Below are positions 14,455-20,175 of a DNA stretch of 20,175 nucleotides, piece after piece. The notes below the pieces were generated by a model. The model did not search any database. It had not been told where the DNA came from and saw nothing but the letters and a program-made list of their open reading frames with translations. Both the position numbers and the translations under genes were made by a program. Source of the DNA: CAYRPN01 sp964426135 (GTDB lineage: Bacteria; Planctomycetota; Phycisphaerae; Phycisphaerales; Phycisphaeraceae); NCBI GenBank assembly GCA_964426135.1, contig CAYRPN010000110.1, positions 1-20,175 on the forward strand, in the 5' to 3' direction. Positions within the stretch are counted from its first letter, which is position 1. Every line of letters begins with the position of its first letter.

Positions 14455-17400
14455 ATGACGATGGTGTCCTGCACAGAGTGCGGTCGGTTGGTGCCTGCGG
14501 ATTTCCAATTCTGCGGATATTGCGGCAGCCGATTGCACGTTGCTTTGAGCCGCGGCGCCGATGCGGAGATCGTGGATCCATCCCTGGCGCGGCGGCGCGA
14601 TGAGCGGCGCATGGTGGCGGTGCTCTTTGCCGATGTCAGCGGATTCACCGCAATGTCCGGGCGACTGGACGCGGAGCAGGTGCACGCGGTGATGAACGAG
14701 ATGTTTGCCGGCCTGGGCCAGGCCATCGCCGCCGAGGGCGGTGTGATCGACAAATACATCGGCGACAACGTCATGGCCCTGTTCGGCGCGCCGGTGGCGC
14801 ACGAGGACGACCCGGTTCGCGCCTGCCGCGCGGCGCTGGGTATGCAGGCTTTTCTCAGTCAGTTTTCGCAGCGAATGGCGGCGAACGTCGGCGTTGATTT
14901 GAAGATTCGCATCGGCGTGAACTACGGCTCCGTCGTTGCCGGCGGGGTCGGATCCGATGTCAAGTTCCAGTACACCGTCATGGGGGACACGGTGAACGTC
15001 GCGTCGAGACTGGAAACCGCCGCCGAACCGGGCGCTGTGCTGGTCTCGCAGAGCGTGCAGAGCAGGGCAAGCCGGCAATTCGAATTCGGGCCCGTCCGGT
15101 GGCTGCAACTGAAGGGCAAACCGGAGCCGGTCGCGGCCTATTCCTGCCTGCGCGAGCGTGAAACGCATGGCGATGACGTCTCCGCCAGCACGCCCTGGGT
15201 CGGACGCGATGATGCACGATGCTCGATCATGCAGTGGCTCGACGAACCGGATACCGGCTGGCGCTGGCTTGATGTGCGAGGGCAGATGGGCATCGGCAAG
15301 TCGCGACTCGTTCATGAAGCGATGTCGCACAGGCCGGATCGCCTTACGGTTCACGTGCGCCCCGGCGGCGCGACGGCTCGCCGTCCGTTCGGACTGATCC
15401 GGCGCGTGTTGCATGAATCGTTGGCGGCGCACGAGGGGCAACGCGACGGCCTGGCGACGATGGCGGCGTTTGAAGAGGCGCTCGTGCGGCTTTCACCGCG
15501 GCTGGAGCCGTACCGCCAGGCATTGTGGTTCGTCTCGTCCCCGAGTTTGTCGGCGGCGGAACCGCCCGACCCCAATCCGCAATCGTTGCGACGCACGGTG
15601 GAGCGAGGTGTTGCCGAGTTCCTGGCGGCGTTGAAATCGGCGCGGCGGGAACTTGTACTGGTCATCGACAGCTACGAGCGCGCCGACGCCGCATCCATTC
15701 AACTCCTCGAAAGTCTCGCGACACAGGCGGTCGCGGCGCCGCCTGTGATTTCCACTTCGCGTGAGGACGCGGCGTCCACGCCGTCGTCGGCTCAGACCCT
15801 GCACCTGGCCGAACTGAGTGCTATCGACACCCACGCGCTGCTCGACGCCCTGACCCATGGTGCAACGCTGCCCGTTTCGGTTGCGCAGGACATGCTTCGG
15901 CGCGCCGGTGGTGTCCCCTTGTTCCTGGAGGAAATGGTCACCACCCTGCGAAACAGCGGGGCGCTGCGTCGCGACGAAACTGGTGACGGCTGGCGGTTTG
16001 ATCCGACCGCAGGCGTCGTGACGTTGCCCGTGAATCTCCAGTCCGCGATGGTCAGCCGACTCGATCGGCTCGATGCGGCGGCGCGTGAGTTGCTCTGCCA
16101 GTGTGCAGTGCAGGGATACGACTTTGACCTGAGCATCGTCGATGCGGTGCGCCGAGGCGGCACTGTGTCCGGGCACAGTGTGCTGCCGCTCCTGACGGAC
16201 CTTCGCCAGCACCGCGTGCTGGTCCCGCGCGATGAACAGGCGGGCCGGTGGTCGTTTGCGCATCCGCTGCTGCAGGAAGCGTGCTACGAAACGCTGCTGG
16301 TTCGGGATCGACGGGAACTGCACGCACAGACGGCGGACGCGATGTGCCGGTTGGCGGGGGGCCGGTCGCGCGTCTCGGCGCCGCTGCTGGCGGATCACGA
16401 AGAAAAGGCGGGCCGGTGGATGCTGGCGGCCGATGCGAATCTGCGCGCCGGGCACGACGCGGCGGGCTTGTACCTGAACGATGACGCGCTAAGGCGGTTC
16501 TCGCGCGTGCTGGAACTGATCGGGCAGATCGACGCGACAAGCGCCGACGCCAGCGCCTCGCACATTGCCGCGCAGGCGCTTGGCGCCGCCGCCGAGGTAC
16601 ACCTGCTTACCGGCGTTTACGAGCGCGCGCGTGAGCAGGCGGCGCGCATGGTCGCGCTGGCGCCGACGCCGGGAGATCATGCGGAAGGCAATCGCCTGCT
16701 GGCGGAAGTGGACGCCCGCACGGGCCGGCCGGAGGCGGCGTTGCAGCGGTTGTCGGAGGTGGTGCGATCGACGGCAGCGGACCGTTGCCCCGACGCGGAC
16801 GCGGTCAGTCGGGCGTGGCACGGGCTTGCCGAACTTCATCATCGCGCGAACAGGCTGGAGGAAGCGCTCGACAGCGTGGTGCGTTGTCGGCAGACGGTGT
16901 GCAGTGATCCGTCGCTGAATCAGATTCGCGCAGATTTGCTTGAAGGCTCGATCCGCCACACCTGTGGCGAGTTCGATCAGGCGGCGGGCCTGTATCGCCG
17001 TGCCTTTGACGCCGCCGACGAGGTCGGCTCGCTCTCGCAGCAGGCGCGAGCGGTCAATTCCCTGGGCAACATCGAGCGCGACCGCGGCGATTACGTCGCG
17101 GCTCGAAGGCAGTACGAACGGGCATTGCAGCTCTGGCAACAGATGGGCGATGTCGAGTGCATCGCAGGCGCCGCCAACAATCTCGGCAATGTGGCGATGA
17201 GCGTCGGCGACCATGTCGCTGCGGCCGGCTACTACGAGCAGTCCAGTCGGACCTGGCGGACGATCGGCAACGTGCGCGGCGCGGCGCTGGGTCAGGCGAA
17301 CCTGGCCATCCTCGCGCTGGAGCAAGGCGATGCCGCCGGCGCCATCGAGGCAAGCCGCCAGGCGATTCACCAGTTGGAAGGCACCGGGGAGAAGGTGCTG

Positions 17401-17802
17401 TGGGGGCTGGCGATGGTCGTGCTCGGCGAAGGCTGTCTGGCGCGCGGCGATCTGACCGCCGCCCGCGCCGCCTTCGAGCGCGTGCTTGAGCAGGTGACGG
17501 AAACCGATCATCGGCTCGCCTGGGCCGGGGCACAGCGGGGGCTCGGCCATCTGCATCTGGAGCGCGGCGAACTGCCAGCCGCCCTCAACGCTCTGCAGCG
17601 CGCCGCCGACGCCTATCAGCACTTGAACCGTACACAGGAGGAAGGACGCACCCTGCTGCTGCTGGCGCAGGTGCGGCAGAGGATGAGCATGACGTCCGAT
17701 GCGAGAACACTCATCGAGCGAGCCTGTGCCCAGTTTCGATCGATTGGCGCCCAGCGGGATGCGTCCCGCGCGGAGGAACTGCTGGGCTCGCTGGAGCGTT
17801 GA
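14455..17802 (+). CDS. Zinc-ribbon / class III nucleotidyl cyclase / P-loop ATPase / TPR signalling protein
   Basis: A 1115-residue cytoplasmic regulator of the large cyclase-ATPase-TPR type. Residues 6-23 form a zinc ribbon (CxxC...CxxC: Cys6, 9, 20, 23). Residues 50-200 are a class III cyclase with metal Asp60 in FADVSGFT and Asp104 in DKYIGDNVMALFG, Lys100 as the adenine-selecting Lys, and the DTVNVASRLE segment holding the transition-state Asn and Arg. The catalytic set looks intact, so cAMP synthesis is likely. A P-loop ATPase follows: Walker A GQMGIGKS (276-283), Walker B LVLVIDSYE with Asp405. From about 640 to the end come tetratricopeptide repeats, for example AVNSLGNIERDRGDYVAARR, for protein contacts. 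Start ATG 14455 or 14461, neither with a ribosome-binding site. It ends 4 bp from the convergent barrel gene. Input signal unknown. Confidence 0.92.
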   Translation: MTMVSCTECGRLVPADFQFCGYCGSRLHVALSRGADAEIVDPSLARRRDERRMVAVLFADVSGFTAMSGRLDAEQVHAVMNEMFAGLGQAIAAEGGVIDKYIGDNVMALFGAPVAHEDDPVRACRAALGMQAFLSQFSQRMAANVGVDLKIRIGVNYGSVVAGGVGSDVKFQYTVMGDTVNVASRLETAAEPGAVLVSQSVQSRASRQFEFGPVRWLQLKGKPEPVAAYSCLRERETHGDDVSASTPWVGRDDARCSIMQWLDEPDTGWRWLDVRGQMGIGKSRLVHEAMSHRPDRLTVHVRPGGATARRPFGLIRRVLHESLAAHEGQRDGLATMAAFEEALVRLSPRLEPYRQALWFVSSPSLSAAEPPDPNPQSLRRTVERGVAEFLAALKSARRELVLVIDSYERADAASIQLLESLATQAVAAPPVISTSREDAASTPSSAQTLHLAELSAIDTHALLDALTHGATLPVSVAQDMLRRAGGVPLFLEEMVTTLRNSGALRRDETGDGWRFDPTAGVVTLPVNLQSAMVSRLDRLDAAARELLCQCAVQGYDFDLSIVDAVRRGGTVSGHSVLPLLTDLRQHRVLVPRDEQAGRWSFAHPLLQEACYETLLVRDRRELHAQTADAMCRLAGGRSRVSAPLLADHEEKAGRWMLAADANLRAGHDAAGLYLNDDALRRFSRVLELIGQIDATSADASASHIAAQALGAAAEVHLLTGVYERAREQAARMVALAPTPGDHAEGNRLLAEVDARTGRPEAALQRLSEVVRSTAADRCPDADAVSRAWHGLAELHHRANRLEEALDSVVRCRQTVCSDPSLNQIRADLLEGSIRHTCGEFDQAAGLYRRAFDAADEVGSLSQQARAVNSLGNIERDRGDYVAARRQYERALQLWQQMGDVECIAGAANNLGNVAMSVGDHVAAAGYYEQSSRTWRTIGNVRGAALGQANLAILALEQGDAAGAIEASRQAIHQLEGTGEKVLWGLAMVVLGEGCLARGDLTAARAAFERVLEQVTETDHRLAWAGAQRGLGHLHLERGELPAALNALQRAADAYQHLNRTQEEGRTLLLLAQVRQRMSMTSDARTLIERACAQFRSIGAQRDASRAEELLGSLER

Positions 17803-17806
17803 CCGC

Positions 17807-18685
17807 TCAGAACCCGAAGCTGATGCCGATGCCGAAATAGAGGCTAACACGATCCTCGCCGCCGGTCTGGATGCCGGCAACGCTGAAATTCACGAAGTTC
17901 GCCGGTCGCCACTGCACACCGATGGAGAAGGGCGTGTGTTTGAACACGTCATCTTTGTTGGACACTTCGCCCACGAGATAGAGATCGAAAGGAAACTCAA
18001 GCTCATTGGCGAGATAGCCAATGGATCCGTTGGCTTCGTTGACATCGGAATCCTGCCAGATTTGGCGGAAGCCGATGTGCGGGCGGATGCTGCGAAAGAG
18101 GCCTTGTTCGTCGAGGACAAATAGCTTGGACGCAGTGATGAAAACGGTTTGCTTCATCAGGGCGTCCTTGCCGTTGCGGGACATGAAGCCGATGCTGACT
18201 TCGGGCCACCACGATTCATCCTTGAGCAGGCGAAGCCTAGCGTACGGCCCGCCGGCGCCGATGGCCTGATCGTCATTGTTCAGGTCACTCACCCGGACGA
18301 GCAGGCCGGCCTCGAACCAGTCGGTCACGCCGTAGCCGAACATGGCGGTGTGCTGGATTTCCTCGTCGCCGCCTTGGGTAAGCACGGCTGAGCAGTACTG
18401 AGCGGTGAACTGTCCGCGCGGCAGCGTGCCGGAGGTCGGGTTGAGATAGATGCCCGTAACGCCTTCAAGCGTAATCAGTCCGCGAGCGCCGACGTAACCG
18501 GGATGGTTGTCGGCGAAGAACTGCGGACTGTCCGGCGCAACCCGCGGCGAACCCTCGGCCACGGCAGGCGGATTCGCCAGACTCAGATGAAGCGTCGCGG
18601 GAAATTCATCGAAAGCCGATTGCGCTGAGGCAATGGATGTGAGTGCGAGCAGGGGCGCCATGGCGCCGAATCGAAGGGTTGACAT
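17807..18685 (-). CDS. Predicted outer-membrane beta-barrel protein, family unknown
   Basis: A 292-residue exported protein. ATG 18685 follows GGAGG at a 5-nt spacing. The first 22 residues are a signal peptide (STLRFGAMAPLLALTSIASA, then QSA as a plausible cleavage site). The remainder alternates short beta-type segments with turns: GRGQFTAQYCSAV-like, AMFGYGVTDWFEAGLLVRVS, WWPEVSIGFMSRN, FDLYLVGEVSN, PFSIGVQWRPANFVNFSVAG. It ends VSLYFGIGISFGF, with the terminal Phe typical of Bam-assembled barrels. The spacing of Gly and aromatic residues fits a small barrel. The family is not recognised. It is convergent with the cyclase gene with 4 bp between stops, so their 3' RNA ends must overlap. It appears monocistronic, and its upstream DNA is transposase debris. 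Confidence 0.75.
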   Translation of the reverse strand: MSTLRFGAMAPLLALTSIASAQSAFDEFPATLHLSLANPPAVAEGSPRVAPDSPQFFADNHPGYVGARGLITLEGVTGIYLNPTSGTLPRGQFTAQYCSAVLTQGGDEEIQHTAMFGYGVTDWFEAGLLVRVSDLNNDDQAIGAGGPYARLRLLKDESWWPEVSIGFMSRNGKDALMKQTVFITASKLFVLDEQGLFRSIRPHIGFRQIWQDSDVNEANGSIGYLANELEFPFDLYLVGEVSNKDDVFKHTPFSIGVQWRPANFVNFSVAGIQTGGEDRVSLYFGIGISFGF

Positions 18686-18712
18686 GAAGACCTCCAAGGA
18701 TCAGATGGACAG

Positions 18713-19037
18713 TTGGCAAACCTCGACTTCATCGTGCAATCTTACATCGGCTACCACAACACCAGGCGTCCTCCTCAAAGCCTCGGCAAACTGGCTTTGC
18801 CGTTCCAAGGACAATCACCTCCGGCACTGGAGGCCGAGCCTCTTGGGGACGGGCCCGAAATAACTTCGCGAATTGGTGGTCCCCCATTTAGCCGGCCGGC
18901 TTGCCCGCCGAGGGCGACTCGGCGGGCAAGCCCGCCGGCTAAATCGGGAAGTTGTTTCGGTCACGATCCTTGGCGGATTCGCCGGGAGCGTCTCCTTCGG
19001 CGGGCTGCTCAACCGCTATCACCGCAAGGCCGCCTGA
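18713..19037 (+). pseudogene. 3' remnant of an integrase-core (IS3-type) transposase, interrupted by a palindromic element
   Basis: Translation from 18713 gives NLDFIVQSYIGYHNTRRPPQ then SLGKL, which has the Y-x3-YN-x2-RP-x2-SLG pattern at the end of IS3-like DDE integrase cores. The frame is then broken by the palindrome at 18854-18963. Directly beyond it, in a frame offset by one, 18969-19037 encodes LGGFAGSVSFGGLLNRYHRK plus AA and a stop, resembling the short basic C-terminal tail of such transposases. The catalytic domain is missing: everything 5' of 18713 has been replaced by the start region of the barrel gene. No terminal inverted repeat of the original insertion sequence is identifiable. 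The stretch 19038-19150 shows nothing I can name. Confidence 0.65.
18854..18963. repeat. Palindromic element inserted in the transposase remnant
   Basis: Nested inverted repeat. The centre is a 15-bp perfect stem (GGCTTGCCCGCCGAG at 18898-18912 with its complement at 18918-18932) around a 5-nt loop. Flanking it are ATTTAGCCGGC / GCCGGCTAAAT, and further out CGAAATAACTTC pairs with GAAGTTGTTTCG with one mismatch. The left arm carries about 11 extra bases (18870s-18885). The ends fall at the two break points of the transposase reading frame, which argues that it moved in as a unit. No coding capacity, so if mobile it needs an enzyme in trans (MITE- or REP-like). Confidence 0.7.
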
Positions 19038-19150
19038 ATCCGCGAGACACTCGGGCAGTGGCCGACATATTGAACCCTCGCTGTGGGTGAGCCACCTTAC
19101 AACGGCGGCCCACGTCCTCGCGTCGACACAGTCACCCGCGCCGCTGGAAA

Positions 19151-19996
19151 TCAACGAAGGTAGTAAGTCTTGTCGAGTTGGCTGACACGGCCGCAGGTGG
19201 GGGATTGGCCGGCCATGGCTTCCAGTTCCTCGCGCTCCGCGGTCTTCCAGCGGGCGCTGCCGTCGCCATAGAGTTGGTTCATGCCTTCGAGTTCGAACGG
19301 ATCGAAGGGACCGTTGGAAAAAGCCCGCATGCCGTTGCGGCCGTGCGTGAAGCCCCACTGATTCGTCACCCACCATTTGAAGGTCAGGTCCGCCATGAGC
19401 AGACGTCCCTCGATCATCTGGGTGTGGACCATGTCGTCGTAGAAGTTGGCCCAGGTCTTCGCCGCGCCGCCGCCGTCGGCCTGTTTCCATTCCTCCATCC
19501 GCGCGAAATACGAGTAGCCCGTGATGTTGCGGCCCCACGACCATTCCACATCCAGGCTCCACCAGTTGGAGTACGGCACGAGCTTCTTCTGATCGAAGTC
19601 CGGGCAGTGCCACACGCCGCCGATTTCCTTGTCGGGCACGCTGACGCCGGGGATGTAGCGGGACAGCGCTTCGAAATTGAGATAAGGCGAACTGTCGAAC
19701 GCGTTGTAGCTGCGGCCCTTCCAGGTCACCGGCGGCAACGGATTGGCACTGGGGAAATTGCCGTCGCGGGCGATCTTCATCAGCTTGCCCGCGTTGTCAT
19801 CGCTGTACATGGCGAAGGCGATGCCGTACTGGCGCAGATTGCTGGCGCAAACGACCCGCCTGGCGTTCTCCCGGGATTTGCCCAGCGAAGGCAGCAAGAG
19901 GGAAATCAACAAGGTCATGATCGACACGACCATGAGCATCTCGATGAGCGTGAACGCCGATCGACGTCGAAACTGACAGGCGGGTGAGGCAAACAT
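19151..19996 (-). CDS. Prepilin-type pseudopilin / type II secretion G-like protein, large planctomycete form
   Basis: A 281-residue protein. The N-terminus is a class III prepilin leader: a basic stretch (QFRRRSA) then FTLIEMLMVVSIMTLLISLL, with cleavage expected before Phe15, Glu at mature position 5 and a single membrane helix. The residue before the cut is Ala, not the usual Gly. The segment NARRVVCASNLRQYGIAFAM and the C-terminal GMNQLYGDGSARWKT are typical of the abundant pseudopilin-like proteins of planctomycetes, which often have long, variable C-terminal domains. The central domain is Trp-rich (KWWVTNQWGFTHGRNGM) and unassigned. ATG 19996 has GGGAG 8 nt upstream. The role is probably extracellular or envelope; the substrate is unknown. 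Confidence 0.88.
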   Translation of the reverse strand: MFASPACQFRRRSAFTLIEMLMVVSIMTLLISLLLPSLGKSRENARRVVCASNLRQYGIAFAMYSDDNAGKLMKIARDGNFPSANPLPPVTWKGRSYNAFDSSPYLNFEALSRYIPGVSVPDKEIGGVWHCPDFDQKKLVPYSNWWSLDVEWSWGRNITGYSYFARMEEWKQADGGGAAKTWANFYDDMVHTQMIEGRLLMADLTFKWWVTNQWGFTHGRNGMRAFSNGPFDPFELEGMNQLYGDGSARWKTAEREELEAMAGQSPTCGRVSQLDKTYYLR

Positions 19997-20038
19997 GACG
20001 AAACTCCCACTGACCGCAGGTGTGAAGGCTCAGGACCA

Positions 20039-20051
20039 TTGCCGACGGCAA
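20039..20051. promoter_or_regulatory. Operator-like palindrome in the pseudopilin leader
   Basis: TTGCCGACGGCAA is a perfect 13-bp dyad (TTGCCG-N-CGGCAA), 43 bp upstream of the pseudopilin ATG. Size and symmetry suit a dimeric repressor, but no regulator gene is present to pair it with. Confidence 0.35.
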
Positions 20052-20119
20052 CTTTCCCTTCACACTCGTCACGACCGCCCAATCCGCCTTCGTCGCCCTG
20101 AACAAGAGTCGACAGCCAT

Positions 20120-20158
20120 TAGGGCGTCCTGAATATCCCTTCACTTCTTCACGCCCTA
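20120..20158. repeat. Short inverted repeat upstream of the pseudopilin gene
   Basis: TAGGGCGT (20120-20127) and ACGCCCTA (20151-20158) form an 8-bp stem with a 23-nt pyrimidine-rich loop. It could be a terminator for a gene beyond the window or part of the control region; no T-run supports the former. Confidence 0.35.
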
Positions 20159-20175
20159 GTGCGTGACAGTCTCCA

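Noticed and set aside
13831..15441. 536-aa minus-strand frame crossing the lipoprotein and cyclase genes
   Set aside because: It spans two well-supported plus-strand genes and their intergenic space and shows no domain; GC-rich antisense artefact.
16489..17880. 463-aa minus-strand frame opposite the TPR region
   Set aside because: TPR repeats are clear on the plus strand; the antisense translation has no motif.

Overview
The window is about 20 kb of GC-rich bacterial DNA from an environmental, probably uncultured lineage. My best guess is Planctomycetota, perhaps Phycisphaerae. This rests on the pseudopilin-type gene near the right end (prepilin N-terminus with a large C-terminal domain ending in an L-Y-G-D-G motif), on intergenic spaces rich in long palindromes, and on a multi-domain zinc-ribbon/cyclase/ATPase/TPR protein. 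It is inference from style, not proof. I see no rRNA, tRNA or CRISPR array.

Left part (1-4100): DNA repair and the SOS regulator. An HhH-GPD DNA glycosylase (+) converges on lexA (-) across 535 bp holding two long imperfect palindromes. Upstream of lexA, on the same strand, is an unrecognised low-complexity gene whose frame runs about 209 nt into lexA. It is preceded by a good sigma-70-type promoter bracketed by two copies of a 19-bp operator-like repeat. A 900-bp gap follows with two hairpin elements and at most one doubtful tiny ORF.

Middle (4103-14298): a two-component system (HAMP histidine kinase and a Fis-type response regulator without an AAA+ domain, overlapping by 8 bp) lies divergent from a compact seven-gene operon. 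The operon encodes a cytochrome c lipoprotein, a fused NAD(P) thioester-reductase-like SDR with an SCP2 domain, an alpha/beta hydrolase, a truncated phenylacetate-CoA-ligase/LuxE-like adenylating enzyme, an MqnD-family protein, a class III aminotransferase and a large lipoprotein with a C-G-C-H-H motif. Most junctions are overlaps of 1-26 bp, so the genes are almost certainly co-expressed. Activation of an acid, reduction to an aldehyde and transamination to an amine is the simplest reading. The MqnD homologue, away from any other menaquinone gene, is the surprise. This operon is the best candidate for an undescribed system.

Right part (14455-20175): a 1115-residue zinc-ribbon/class III nucleotidyl cyclase/P-loop ATPase/TPR protein, possibly made from a leaderless transcript, converges within 4 bp on an outer-membrane beta-barrel-like gene. 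Behind that lies the 3' remnant of a transposase gene interrupted by a roughly 110-bp palindromic element, part of which recurs at the left edge of the window. A prepilin-type pseudopilin gene (-) with palindromic leader sequences ends the window.
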